Below are positions 35,401 to 47,155 of a DNA stretch of 64,000 nt, piece by piece (the stretch's first letter is position 1; each line of letters begins with the position of its first letter). A program made the translations under genes and the position numbers. The notes under the pieces are model-generated. The model had not been told where the DNA came from and made no database searches. It was given only the letters and a program-made list of their open reading frames with translations. This DNA comes from Nereocystis luetkeana (lineage: Eukaryota > Sar > Phaeophyceae > Laminariales > Laminariaceae). The stretch spans positions 10,095,562 through 10,159,561 of the forward strand of contig JARUPZ010000020.1 of NCBI GenBank assembly GCA_031213475.1. The letters run 5' to 3'.

Positions 35401-35812
35401 GGCGGAGGAGAGCCTGCGGCCTTACCCTGGATCTGTGTTACGGCTAGCAATAGGAGATACGGGGGAGAAAAGGAAAGAGGAAAGAAAACAAGAGCGAGCA
35501 TAAGAAATGGCATACTGTTCACATTAAACCGTTCCGTCTACCTGCCAACACCCCACAACAACAACGAAAAGGATAGCATAGTTGCGTGCTAACGTGGTAT
35601 CTATCCCACGCTCACCTCGACGTACGACTTGGCAGCGACAACATGTACGCCTGCGTCGACCTGGTCACCGACCGCATCCGGAGAAAGCTGCGCAGGTTTA
35701 AGGAGCGAAAGGTCGACGAGACGCGCAGCAGGCCCGGTGTCGGCAACTTGTCGGAACAGGTGGGCGTTGGCGCGGCCCTTGGTCTTGCTTCTCGCTACTG
35801 CTCTTGTTCTTT

Positions 35813-35848
<36 letters not shown>

Positions 35849-38800
35849 CCCGGTACCCGTTGTTGCTGCTCTAGCGACAGTTGTTGTTTCTTGCTGTTAT
35901 TTGTTTGCTCGGGCTCTTGCTGCTTATTTCTTCCTGCTCTTTGGTACCTGGTCCCTGGTAGTTATTTGGTTTACTACAATACTGTTACGGGGGGCCATAG
36001 TAAATAGGACCATATATTGTTACTAAAAATAGAAAAGGTAAACATATTGGTTTCTGTGTGTGCCATAGGTCCTACCAGGTACCAGGTATTTCCTATGCCC
36101 CCCCGTAATACGTTATTACAGGGAAACATATACGTATATCAGGTACAACACCGGATAATTTTATTATTGTAAAGGGGATAAGGAGTGTACGGGCCCATCG
36201 TGGGCTCTGATTACTCTGTGTTAATACCTGGTATATTACGATGTGCTATGTATTATTAATACTACGTACCCCCCCCCTATATAGGATGGGTTGGCGTCGG
36301 TTGTAAAACCAGCCGCTCACTACGTGAGCTAGACAACCAGGGTACCGTTTTTTTGTTTTTTTTTGGCGGTCGCCCACAGCTGGTTGCCGAGTTAGATCGT
36401 TTGTGCGAGGCAAAGAACCTTTACTTCGCACAATTGGGAATGATCGTATCACATACCAGGTAGTGTTCAAGGTAAGGCACCCAAGAGGCAGTTACATAGT
36501 GCTCCCATTGTTGTCTCTGGAAATGCCTACACTGGAAATTAAATCAACTCGTTGAAGCTGTCGTCCATAAGCAAGTCCGCCTCAAAAGCGGTTCTTAGTA
36601 CGTAGGATGCAGCTCACCCTTCATGCGACTCGCCAGACGCCTCACGGCGCTTCGCGCTTGGTGCAAGCAATGTCTGCCTGGTCGGTGAAAACCCGACATG
36701 CTCCGTCCCGGCATTGTAGGGATGCGAGGGTCTATGGTCATACGACTACGGCCATGCATGAGATCGAGTACGTATCTCTCCTGTCGAGTACACCCCGCCC
36801 CCCGTAGTAGTTTTGGTTGTTGCTGCTGTTGTGCCTGTTTCTTGTGCTATTACGGGGGACCATAGTACATAGGACCAAATATTGTTAGTAAGAATAGCGA
36901 AATATATAGGTTTTGGTGTGTACCGTAGGTCCTATTTACAATGGTCCTCCGTAATAGTTCATGCCCTTGGTGGTGCTCTTCTTGTTCGTGTTCTTGCGCT
37001 TTTTTTGCCATACTGCTGTGCATATCGCACCTACTGGCTTGTAGATTGCATCTCTAAGGCCCTTAAGACCTCATTTGTGGGCCCGATCATGCCTTCGCCT
37101 CGTCTCTGGGGCTCATAAAACGGGCGTACTTCTCAAGTCCCTCATTGCATCTCAGAACGTAAATCGAGGTACAGCACTACGTGAGCGTCTTTATACTCCT
37201 TTCCTGCCGCTATGATATGCTATGCATGATCTATTAAGACGCCTCGGACATATCATGATCTATCTGGTATATCTATCTACTGCAGCTCATCTAGATCCTA
37301 TCCTGCCGTCATGATATGTTATGCATGATCTGTATCGTACAGATCCGAACCAGGTAGCATGTGCTTGGTCGTGTAGATCATACGGCTCCCACCCGGCAAC
37401 ATGAGCTGTCTATCTGCCCCGACACATCTGGATCATGAACTGTGGGGGTTCGTGATCTAGATCACTTGGTGTTCATACTTTACACATACCGGTATCATCG
37501 TGGCGCTAACCTCTACCCTCTGCCTCATCCCCCCCCTCTCGCGCTACCCCGCCCCGATTGTTTTGCGCCGTCTCGTTTTGTGTCCTGACGCCTCCTCTTC
37601 CCCCCTCCCCTCCCCTCCCGCCCCCCCCCCCTCTTCTACTACCCTCCCCTCCCACCCCCCTCCCCTTCCCTCCCCCTCTCCTCTCCTCTCCCCTCCCCTT
37701 CCATGCCCTCCTCTTCCGTGCCCTCCTCTTCCGTGCCCTCCCACCCCCCTTCCTTCCCCCTCCCCCTCTCCTCTTCCCTCCCCTCCCATGCCCCCCCTCC
37801 CCCCCCCCCCCCCCCCCCTCCTGTTTTGTGTCTGTCGTCTCGTACCGCACTGTATCTCGTCATGCCCCTGTGATTTCCGCGGCGGCTGACCATCCTTGGC
37901 GTGCTCTGACCCTGCCTTGTTTCGGGTTAACTTCGGGCCCGGTGGTCATTGGATGCTCTGCACTGCTATATACCACTACTTATATGAACTACTATATGCA
38001 GGTGGTGGAGGCGGATCAGTCCAGCGCCGCGGCGGCCGCAGAGGCGGTAAGTACAGGCAGTACGGCCGTGAAGCCTACCATGGTATTGGATAGCGCTGTC
38101 GCTTCTCCTTGCTCACGAGTTGCACTAGAATGTGCCTGTTGTCGGTTCAGCTGCTTGCTGACGGAGTGCGGGTTGTTTCCTGTCGGCTACTACTGGCGAA
38201 GAGCTAGCGAATACCTTGTAGGAAACGATACAACGAATGGTATCGAATAGCCGGCGAAAAATAGCGAAGAGCTTAGCCAGGGACCGTCCAGCCACGAGAT
38301 ATTCCCAACGTAGTGTGTACGGCTTGTTTTGTCCTTGATTTTTTTTTATGGCCTTGTTGTTGGTTTCGGTGTTATTCCCGCTCTTGTGCGTATTCTCGCT
38401 CATGCTCTTGCCCCTTTGCTTGGCTTGCTCGCCCTGATTGACCCGGTGCACCTTGCTCACCACTTACGCTAGACCACTTTTCAATCGTTTTTTGTTGTTG
38501 TTGTTGCCTTCTTTGGCTTGCTCACGATTTGGACTATTGAGTTGGACTAGTTGTCGCCATTTGCAACTGTTGTGAAATGTCTACACACATAAACACACGT
38601 GTCTCGTCTCTTCGGGCTGGTTTGTGTTAGTGGACGATTCACTTACCCCCCCATGCTCGCCCGGATTGACCTGATGCACCTTGCTCACCAATTACGCTAG
38701 ACCACTCTTCAATCGTTTTTTTTTTTGTTGCCTGCTTTGGTTTTCTCACGAACAGACACGATTTGTCGCCCTTTGCAACTGTTGTGAAATGTCTGCACAC

Positions 38801-40139
38801 ATGAACACACGTGTCTCTTCGCTCTGGGCTGGTTTGTGTTAGTGGACGATTCCCTCCCCCCCCCCCCCATGTGCCTACATCCAGAACATGCATAAATACA
38901 CGCATGCAATGTCATGCAGGTTGCTGCCTCGAACCTTCGTTCTCGGGTTGCGTTTAGCACGCATCGTGGGTTTTCGGTTTTCCTATTTGTTTTAGGGGCC
39001 TGCTGCGCTTTCCGACTACCTCCTGCTCGAACTTAGCCTGGCTGCACTCTCGATGGAGACGATTCCGCATGCCACATACTTACGTCCTCCCCCCCCCCCC
39101 CCCCCCCCATCTTCCTTCCCTCGATATCTCCCTCGCTATCTACCTATGATTACATCGGTTTTGTATGTATTTGTAGGCGGGAGAAGACCCTTTCGAGGAC
39201 AAGTACGGGGAGCCTGAGGTGGTTGTGGACATGTCGCTCGTGAAGACCAAGTCTTTCCCCATGCCGCCCATCAACGTCGACGAGGCGGTCATGTGCCTCG
39301 ACTACATTGACCACGACTGTGAGATTTTGGTTAATAGTCCGGGATGTTTCGGCTTGCTTGCTTGCTTGCTTACTCTGCCTTATATCGATCAATTGATTGT
39401 CTGCTGTCGTGAACATCTATGCCGGTGCGTCGTAGGCAGCATGCCGCCAAAACGGCGCGTCTACAACGGATGTTTGTTTTTTACTCCTTTTGGTGTTTGT
39501 GTTGACGTCGATGCCTTCACGGTATGTATCCTACCGAACCTCTTCGATACGGCCTCAGTACCTATCCGAACCTTCCGTTTTCCCGTTATGGTTCGGTACG
39601 AACTCGGTACTGGTACCGGTGGCATTGGCCATAGTGTTCGTGCTGAGGCCTTCGAGAAGATTGCTTGATGCGCTGATCGTGGCACTAATAGTTGGTGCTG
39701 ATGCTGGAGCCTTTTTAGGTAGCGTGTGGTTTGCTGGAGTTGGTGCTGAAAGTGTTGGTGTTGATGTTTCCTGGGAGAGCGTCTGATGCACTACTGTGGT
39801 GATGCTTTTTTTACCCAAATCTCCAAGGAAGATTAAAAAAAAAAAACTGTAGTGATGTTGGTGTGGATGCCTGTTTGGAGAGGTTGTGATGCAGTGCCAG
39901 CTGTACAATGTTGTCGTCGCTTTGAGGCGGCGTTTTTTTTTCCCACCAGTATATATTTATGTTATCCGCCTTTTCCCCTCTCTCCCCTCCCCGTCTCGTC
40001 CTCTTCTCTCCCTCCCCCCTGCCCCGCCTTGACTGTAACAGTCTACCTGTTCCGTAACGCAGAGACAAACGAAGTGAACGTAGTCTACAAGCGCAACAGC
40101 GGAGGCGTGGGGCTCATCCAACCGGAGGCAGGGAAATAA
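32326..40139 (+). CDS. hpf: Long-form ribosome hibernation promoting factor (HPF / PSRP1, S30AE family), split nuclear gene
   Basis: Secure exons: 33662-33781, 34341-34468, 35636-35759, 38002-38046, 39177-39318 and 40042-40139 (stop TAA), with matching phases (0, 2, 0, 0, 1). The N-terminal S30AE domain reads ILVTGNNVEVTEPLKEYIEK, then SKVDVHLSVNKNPRVSENHN, then SDNMYACVDLVTDRIRRKLR, the beta-alpha-beta-beta-beta-alpha fold that occupies the mRNA/tRNA channel of the small subunit. A 15-residue Ala-rich exon forms the linker. The C-terminal domain has KTKSFPMPPINVDEAVMCLD and FYLFRNAETNEVNVVYKRNS, the signature of long HPF that pairs ribosomes into 100S dimers. Exon 32326-32438 is a probable upstream exon (FHFVAPSSGVRAQ..., Ser/Arg/Ala-rich, phase 0 out) resembling a plastid transit peptide. 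The start codon exon was not found. Visible protein is 218 residues plus about 37 of presequence. Plastid location is inferred from this presequence and from the known plastid PSRP1. Confidence 0.9.
33240..33661 (+). repeat. CCGAATGTGA minisatellite running into a splice acceptor
   Basis: About 25 degenerate units of roughly 11-20 bases (ATCCGAATGTGACCCGAATG). The last unit, CCGAATGTGCAG, supplies the AG acceptor of the HPF exon at 33662. Confidence 0.85.
34000..34331 (+). repeat. R3 dispersed repeat with triplicated 3' end and poly-C tail
   Basis: Shares GCGCCTCAAAAG, GATGCAGCTCGCCCTTAATG, CCTCACGGCG and GGATGCGAGGGTCTATGG with copies at 36576 and 62546. The end unit (CATACGACTACGGCCATGCA and GTCGAGTACACC) is present three times, closing with about 19 C that lead into the acceptor of the HPF exon at 34341. 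Confidence 0.75.
34951..35330 (-). repeat. Six-unit tandem array, inverted relative to 28518-28835
   Basis: Units near 34951, 35019, 35082, 35145, 35210 and 35272 read CTAGTTTTAGTGTAGGGGAC, then GGTCAGTCAAGGGGTCAAAC, then CGCGGTCTC. Spacing is about 64 bases, and the first four units are nearly identical. Confidence 0.85.
35330..35480 (+). mobile_element. Diverged SINE body, plus orientation
   Basis: The complement of this stretch aligns with the SINE body at 48290-48410: GTGCCTTCCTTTTTATCGC, the CAGGCTCTCCTCC word, and ACAGATCCAGGGTAAGGCC corresponding to ACTCAGATCCGGGGTCACA. The tRNA head is not recognised. Confidence 0.5.
35985..36108. mobile_element. MITE family B copy
   Basis: TTACGGGGGGCCATAGTAAA to TATGCCCCCCCGTAA, with an 18-base ACCAGGTACC-type insertion near its right end. 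It lies in the intron between HPF exons 35636-35759 and 38002-38046. Confidence 0.8.
36576..36807 (+). repeat. R3 dispersed repeat copy
   Basis: CCGCCTCAAAAGCGGTTCTT through GACATGCTCCGTCCCGGCAT to CCATGCATGAGATCGAGTAC and a C-rich end at about 36790-36805. Confidence 0.75.
36850..36955. mobile_element. MITE family B copy
   Basis: TTACGGGGGACCATAGTACA to TACAATGGTCCTCCGTAA, flanked by TA on both sides. Located 40 bp after the R3 copy. Confidence 0.85.
37218..37480 (-). mobile_element. GATC-rich MITE (family R4), reverse copy
   Basis: On the complement it reads the family core GGGTGGGAGCCGTATGATCT and GATCTGTACGATACAGATC. Ends are GATC/TAGATCA-rich. Boundaries are approximate. Confidence 0.55.
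37575..37830 (+). repeat. Pure pyrimidine (C/T) tract of about 250 bases
   Basis: CCTCCCCTCCC-type sequence with almost no purine for about 250 bases, inside an HPF intron. Long ORFs on both strands (Pro/Ser-rich on plus, Gly/Glu/Arg-rich on minus) are artefacts of composition. Confidence 0.85.
38426..38870. repeat. Tandem duplication, two ~220-bp units
   Basis: The first unit starts near GCTCGCCCTGATTGACCCGG, the second near GCTCGCCCGGATTGACCTGA. Both include CACCTTGCTCACCA, ACGCTAGACCACT and CTGGTTTGTGTTAGTGGACG. It lies in the HPF intron before exon 39177. Confidence 0.8.
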
Positions 40140-40543
40140 GGAAAAATAAGTCGTTTTATGCCAGTTGCTATCCGCGGTAGCTCCCGGTGACATGTTGTTG
40201 GCAAAGGCATCAAGGGGGGTACTTGGAGGGGGGGGGGGGGACGGAGCGGCCGCCCCTCTTTTCTCTCTCGTGCGTAATGCGGATGTATCGACGATGTTCT
40301 CTCTCGAGTGTTGCGCGCGACTGTGTCGGTGATATTGTTAGCATTGGTTCCGGGCCCTTTCGTGTGCAACTGTCGATCACACGCGTAGCCGTGGCCCTTG
40401 CGCTGTTGCCGCAGTGTTGACCCTCCCCTGGCTTTGTGCTAACACGAGGTGTTGCTCATCGCTATACTTCTTAAGAGTAACACAGGAATTTCGGCGCGTG
40501 GGTGGATAAGCGGAAGCGGAGGAGGAGGGGGGGGGGGGGGGGG

Positions 40544-40695
40544 GAGTCGCGACCGCGATGCGCGCAGTCGACACCAGTACGCGAAGAGAGATAAAGGTTG
40601 GGAGGGGGGGGGGGGGAGTCGCGACCGCGATGCGCGCAGTCGACACCAGTACGCGAAGAGAGATAAAGGTTGGGAGGGGGGGGGGGGGGGGGGGG
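40544..40695. repeat. Recent tandem duplication of a 70-bp unit ending in a G run
   Basis: GAGTCGCGACCGCGATGCGC, AGTCGACACCAGTACGCGAA and GATAAAGGTTGGGAGGG occur twice without differences except in the length of the G tract (about 11 against 20). Confidence 0.9.
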
Positions 40696-40699
40696 AGGG

Positions 40700-40802
40700 A
40701 TGTACTCGTGCCATGCATGGGCGTATCACCATAGACCCTTGCTTCTCTCCAATAATGCTGAGACGGAGCTTGTCGGGTCTTTACCCACCAGACGGGCATT
40801 GC
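40700..40802 (-). repeat. R3 repeat fragment, reverse
   Basis: The complement contains the R3 words GCATTATTGGAGAGAAGCAA(diverged), GGGTCTATGGTGATACGCC and CATGCATGGCACGAGTACA, followed by a C tail (a G run on the plus strand at 40678-40695). Confidence 0.5.
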
Positions 40803-41414
40803 TAGCCCCGAGCGCGCGCGCGCGGGGGGGGGTTCTAGCGAATGTTAGCCGATAAGCCTGTCAGGTCTGCGTCTAGCGCATCATAGAGGAGGGCAGGATG
40901 GAAGGGGTGTTGTTTTTTGAGCGGGTCGAAGCTCTCCCATGCCAGAGGGGGCGAATCGAGCGCGAATAAACTGTTACTCGTTAAGGTAAGCCAAGCCAAG
41001 CCAAGGCCGCCATGGATCTACTATCTCCAGTATTAGACTGATGAGATTGAACACATGCACGTGGTTTCCGGCGCTTCGAGTGCCCGGCTGGACGGTACTG
41101 TAACGTTACCGGTTACTGTGACACATAAACGGAGCGTTCGAAACCGGCTTGACGCCGGAGGTTTGCGCCTGGAAAGTGTGCGCTGGGGGCAAGAGGACAA
41201 TAGAAACAGGTGCACGCCGACAAGAGCGTAGCGCAGGGTCTGATCATGACTGCAATACAAGAAGGAAGGAAGGAAGGAGGGAAGGAAGGAAAGAAAAAAG
41301 GGACACATGTATAATTTGAAGGTCTGGCAGTTCCCCCATGGGCGGACATCCGGTGTCGACCATAGACACGTTCACAAATACGATTACCCTTCTCCCAAGC
41401 TTCCACCTCTGCTA

Positions 41415-42230
41415 CTACTACGTGGTACGGGGTTATTTCTGAGGCTCCTTCTCCAAGTCCCCAGCACGGTTACATGTGGTACGGGGTTATTTCCGAGTAT
41501 CCTCCAAATACCCACCACGTGTATGTGGTATATACGGCATTATTATTTTAGTCTTTTCTCCGAATCCGCCCGACCACTTTTCTATGTGGGCGGGCGGGAT
41601 TTTTTTCTGAGTTTCCTTTCCCAATCCCGACCACGTTTATATGGTACGGGGTTATTTCTGAGTCTCCTTCTCCGAATCCCCACACTTATACTGGTATACC
41701 AGTATGGTACGGGATTTTTTCTGGTCCTCTTTTCTCCTAATCTCCACGACGTTTTGCACGGTGCGGGATTTTTTCTGAGTCACCCTCTAACCCCCAGCGC
41801 GGTAATGTGGGATGGGCTTTTATGAGTTTCTTTGTCATAATCTCAACCACTTTTATATGGGACTGGTACGGGATTAAATGTGAACCTCGTTCTCCAAATC
41901 CCCACCGCACTGTTTGCTACGGGAATAGGCATTGAAAGGGACACGGAGACATTTCTGAGTTGCCTTCTGTCTCGAGAACCTCAAAAATGTCCGCGATACA
42001 CGGAAACAAAAAAACGGTACACTATAGTGGTGTTTTTTCCGCCTGTTGGGAAGTATAAGGACGTGGAGTCAAACTTCAAACTCTTCAAGGCGCAACAAAT
42101 CAACCTGGGGAAGCAGAGGGGTGCTGTTTTCTGTCCCGGCATACGGTTTTATTGAAATGGGTACAGGGGACACATTTCTGAGTTTCCTTCTATAATTCCC
42201 ACCACGTTTACGTAGCGCTCCATACGAGGA
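41415..42230. repeat. ~55-60-bp minisatellite
   Basis: About twelve degenerate units of TGGTACGGGGTTATTTCTGA, GTCTCCTTCTCCAAATCCCC and ACCACGTTTATA. It is interrupted at about 41975-42150 by unrelated sequence. The 172-codon plus-strand ORF through it reflects a unit length that is often a multiple of three. Confidence 0.8.
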
Positions 42231-43027
42231 ACGTCACAGTAGTATTCATAGTGGTTCCTTCAGAACTCCACGTCCATTTTGGAGGCATATTACTTGTAAT
42301 TATATCACCGTAAGATACGTACAGCAGTAGTACAGCGGTGTTCAAGACTGGTGTAGGCCAACGTTGCCGTCGTTTCATTTATTTACATCGTGCTCTGATC
42401 ACGAATGGACACAGATCGTCATCTTGTTCAAGATAGCTGCGTCGCAACACGCACCAGTACAGTAGCGGTCCCTCTCAATAGTGCCGGTATAGTGCCGGTA
42501 TAGTGCCGGTATGGTATGCGCCAGCCAACAATACCGGCACTACATGTAGCGGCAACCGGTACTATAAATAGCACACTACGACACTGCTGTCGTGAATCCC
42601 ATATATATGTCTGTGCCAATAAGCGACTCTACAGGCACTATAGCATGAGTGAGCAACCGGCACTATAGAGGGGCCACTCTGCGGCACTCGCAGATTGAAT
42701 CCCCTTCCGCGCTTGCTTGCGATAGTGTGCTATTAATAGGATGATGTGCTGCTTTGACGCGCTACGACCATGATGCGCTACGCTCTGTCCTTTGCAAGCG
42801 CCAGTCCTCTTGCGTTGAGCTCGAGCTCGTACCTGGCACGAGAGGTGTTACGTACGTACAACAAAACGGTGCATCCCATCAGGGTATGTATCAGGGGGGG
42901 GGTTGAGCGCACGACACAAGGCTGTCAGATAAATTAACGTATCCTGCCGAACGCAAAAAGCTCTCTTCGACAGAACGCAAAAAGCTCTCTTCGCTATTAC
43001 CACAGCAGTACTTCTCAATAAGGGGTA

Positions 43028-43208
43028 CTATAGGCTTCACCTGATAAACAACCCCATGGTCCGCATTAGGTCTAAAAACAAATAGCGCCTATATAGTGCC
43101 TATTATTGTGGCAATAGTGTTGTAGGCTTGACCTGATAAACATCCCCATGGACTGCAGCAGGTGTAAACGAATGGTGTCTATAGTGCCTAGAGCGCTTAT
43201 TGTGGCAG
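43028..43208. repeat. Tandem duplication, ~95-bp units
   Basis: TAGGCTTCACCTGATAAACA(ACCCCATGG)...ATAGTGCCTATTATTGTGGC, then TAGGCTTGACCTGATAAACA...CGCTTATTGTGGC. Two units with about 80 percent identity by eye. Confidence 0.75.
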
Positions 43209-45524
43209 CACAAATGGGATACGCTGTACACCGGGAACAGCACTAATGTTGTCAGTGCCCTTAAGAAACTCCACCAGTCAGAAGTATTTCGGTCAAAACG
43301 TGCTACCTTTCCTGTAGTTTTAACCCCTATAGTACCATGCATCGTTACTTCAAACGTGATAATAGCGCCGATCGAAGTTACAGCAGTAGCTTGGAGGCAG
43401 GTTCGAAGATAGGCTAAGTAGCACCCATGCCATACCAGATACAAGCTGAGGTAACATCCGTAAGTTAGAAAACCTAGTTGGGTTTTCTTCTCGGTGTTTT
43501 TCTCTTTTCCTGCTGCTACTGTAGTAGCTACCAGGTATATTACTATGAGGGGTCGAGATTTGCGTTACCGGAGAGAACTATTAATACATACCTGGTGGTG
43601 ATAAAAAAGAAGCTGATAAGAACACAAGGCTCGACTTTTGGAGGACATTTGACTAAGAAACTGGAGTATCAAATCATGCCCAGTGGCGCGCGCTACACCA
43701 AACCCAATGCAACAGCCAATGCTCGAAGTTCTTCAAGGATGGGAACACAATGTTATTCTAAGGCTTGCTAATACCAGGTCTTCCTTGTTGGCGAGCCCAT
43801 ACTTTAGGGGTGTCACCCGAACGTTCACATCATTTCAACTCGTAGTACATATTGGGGTTAGTGGATAACTAGGTTTCCTGGTTTGAGTTCTTTTTCTTCG
43901 GTTATCTTCTCTTTCTGGGGTGTTTTTGAGTGATATATGTTGAAGCTCATGCAAACATTGTCGGATGGCAAAGGTGATCATAACAAACAATCGAAACTAT
44001 CATAATACATTCTCTGAAAAGTCTAGCGGAGCTTTTGGGTTGATGAGGCGCCGAGACCTCTGCCCACAATCCGTGAGTAAGCTACTGTAAAACATATCTC
44101 GCTTTCCGTTTTAACTTTGCTTTCCGTTTTCGTTTTCCTTTCCTTGTCCGTGATCGTTTCGGATTCCGACTACGTGCCCATTTCTCCGTTTCCAGCTTCG
44201 TTTCTGTCTGTGTTCCTTCTTCCGCTTATGTTTCCGTTCCCTGTCCGGTTTCAGTTTCGTTACTGCTGCTGTTGTTTCCGATGTCCGTCGCCTGTTTATG
44301 TTCCTGTTTTCGCATTTCACTTTAGTCTTATCTCTCCGTTTCCGTTCATGTTTCCGCTTCCGTCTCCGTTTCCGAACACACTAGAATATACCTGTACTTT
44401 GTACACTGGCGCAAAGTTTCTAAATTATCGTATCAATTTATACTAGCATTCAACCAGCGAATTCAACGCGCACGCGCGCCTACCTGCGATTAAGGTTCTG
44501 GTACAATTCCTTCAGTCGGGCTGAGCGTCTGGCGACTAGCTCGAGGTTCACGAGTTCCATTTCTGTCCGTTCCGTCTCCAAACGTCGCCTTCGTTCCGAT
44601 CTAACGGCTGCACCTTCAGAATCTACCGCCCACCTAGCCTGGAAGAGAGGAAGGAATCCACAAATCGATCAGACCCTCAAGTCCTTTTGTGCGTTGTCTT
44701 GCACATTAAACCGGTATTTCTACCCAACTGGGTATACATCAGTACGCTCAGGGTGCGTCCTGATTCTTCATCCTAGAGAGATGCCAATTCTGTGGCCACA
44801 GAATGTGAGACAGGGAAAACGAAAATAATGGCAAATGGAGCAAGGAAACGTAAGAGAACCATGTAAATATTTCCGGGCGGATATGTTACATTCCTGACTT
44901 ACAGGAATCGCAAGACCCTCAGAAGATCATATTCGGGCGAGGGGGGGGGGGTCTATCTGTATGGCACCGCTCTTGCGCGCGTGGTTGCCGGGTGGGATCT
45001 GCAGGATACAGCTCTCCTTGTACAACATGTTAGAACGAAAGACAATATAACATAGGACCTACAGTAGATGATCTACAGTTTGTGGGCGCCCACAGTGAAG
45101 AAACGTTACCTGGTTTGTTTAGAAAAAAAGGCTCAGATCGGCATGACCAATAGGAAAATTGGGTCAAGAAACACGGCCCAATGAGAAAAGTGGGAGAAAG
45201 GTCGGAAAAAAGAAAACATTGAGCCTGGACACCAAATTGGCGCTTCTTGACACCTGGCGCCCACCGTGCAGTACAGGACACCTACGTATCGGGAAATGAG
45301 CCATGATGAGAAAAGGCAGGCTGATATTCGCAGGAAACCAAGAAATTCGGGCGTCGATCTACTGAAGTTACTGTTCATAGTGCGGAACGCACCCATTCTT
45401 GAATAAAACAATCCAACGTGGAGCCGATTTCCCGATATTATTGCAGTACAACGTGGGTGTCAAGTGTTGTACATGAACTACAGTAGATCGTTTTCGGTCA
45501 GATATTTGCTCTTACCAGCGCCGC

Positions 45525-46195
45525 GGCAGTATCATGGATCTTCACCGCCTCCGCATTTCGACGCAGCTACGACGGGACGAACACAATGTGCGGGGGGAAA
45601 ACAACGAGGGAGGGGAGTCACGTGTCATCACAGACGGCCAGGCTCTCGACAGGAATGGCACATATTCCAGGTGGAGCAATAATTCTATCATAACGTCGTT
45701 CGTACAGGAGTGTCGTGGATCTGCACCATCTCCCTCGGCATTTCGATGAAGCTGCGGCGGACGAACAGAGGGTGCGGAGCAGACGCAAAGAGCGAGGGAG
45801 GTCACACGTATCATCGGAGATAACTTCTCGGCAAGAACGGCACATGTTACGGGAGGGAGGGGAGCAGTATGTGTATCAGCTCGTCATACGTACAACGTTA
45901 TCATGAATCTTACGATGGTACAGTAGGTTACTACTTATTCGGGAAGAGAGTTGACATACACTATGCACGAGACGAATATGACTAACCCTAATCCTACGCA
46001 TATCCTTAGCCCTGAGCCTAAGCAAATCAGACCAAATCTTGAATAAGTGGTAAGCTCTATATACTGGATCATACAGCGGTATCGTGGATCGTCGACGCAG
46101 CTGCGCGCCAACAGAGCGTTCGGAGCAAACGCAGCAAGGGAGAGGGCGACGCGCGATCTCATCAAAGACAGGCTCTCGATCAGAACAACGGCCCT
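45525..46195. repeat. Three diverged ~140-bp units, partly tandem
   Basis: Units at about 45527-45665, 45712-45850 and 46076-46190 share GTATCATGGATC, TTTCGACGCAGCTACG, GACGAACA and GGCTCTCGACAGGAA words in the same order. No coding frame is kept between the units. Confidence 0.7.
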
Positions 46196-46442
46196 TTTTA
46201 TGGCAGTGCCGAAGCTATACTTTTATTGTCAAGTTGTATACAAACGTGTGTACCGGGTATTTGGATACGATCCTCATGCTGCTGCCAGCTACCAATCGCG
46301 ATGGCGACGATACGGTGATTGCATAGACGGGAGAAGCGGCATCAGGTACGCTCTGTTGTCGTGGCTGTTCCGTCGCAAGTTTTGAGCACTTCGTGTACGT
46401 ACCAAGACAAACGTAGCTGTAAGCTTGTACAACACGTACCAT

Positions 46443-47155
46443 GGATATATAACTACATACTTAGATCACAACCCCTGAGCGTGCTCGGTTGGTGCATCCC
46501 TGGCCTCTCAGAGCTCCCACTTCCAAACCGCCTCCTTTTATTACTTGCCGGACCTCTCCAGCAGTTCTTTGTTTTCTCGGCCGTTTCTTCCTTTTTTCTT
46601 CTTTCGTTTCGTGTGCGTGCGTGTACTCCGAGCACGGCATCGCGGGAGGACCCGGCACCGTCGCGGGTGTCAGCGGGTGCTGGCGGGTAGAGGGGGGGTT
46701 GCAAGGAGCGCGGTCGCCGCTTTCGTGCCTAGGCGTCGCGTGTGCCTCGAGACACGAGGGATGCATGAACGGGCTTTGTCTGGCTTCGATTTATGATTGT
46801 TGATAGAGTATGTACGAGTTTATAAAGGTCGTTCGGGACGGCAAGATACTATTCAAGCGGTGCTTATTTTTGCGACCACGCTGAAGTTGAAAGAGGGAGG
46901 TGTGCAGTTTGAACACCAACGTTATCGAGCTGGCAAACGACGGCCACGGTGAGCACCGGGCTTCACGCGGGGCGGGCGACGGGGCTGATTGTGGCAGAGA
47001 GTGATAAAAGCTTTACCCGGACCGAATCGGTAGCGAGGTGGTCGCGAGAGGGGCGGGCGGCGTACGAGGCTGAGAGAGAAGCTCTTCTGTGCGATTTTTT
47101 TATTTTCTTCTTTTCGACCGGGTGCAAGGTGCTCCAATCAGGCAGCTTTCTTAGT
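46443..47155 (+). repeat. R1 repeat, 5' part, tandem with the next copy
   Basis: Same start as the 29112 copy (AACTACATACTTAGATCACA). It follows that copy to GTGCAAGGTGCTCCAATCAG and then joins a second R1 copy that resumes at an internal point. Confidence 0.8.

Noticed and set aside
37500-38250. Long Pro-rich and Gly/Glu-rich ORFs on both strands
   Set aside because: Produced by the pyrimidine tract. Only 38002-38046 within this stretch is supported as an exon.
41307-41825. 172-codon plus-strand ORF with repeated hydrophobic segments
   Set aside because: It tracks the 55-60-bp minisatellite; the apparent membrane repeats are repeat units.
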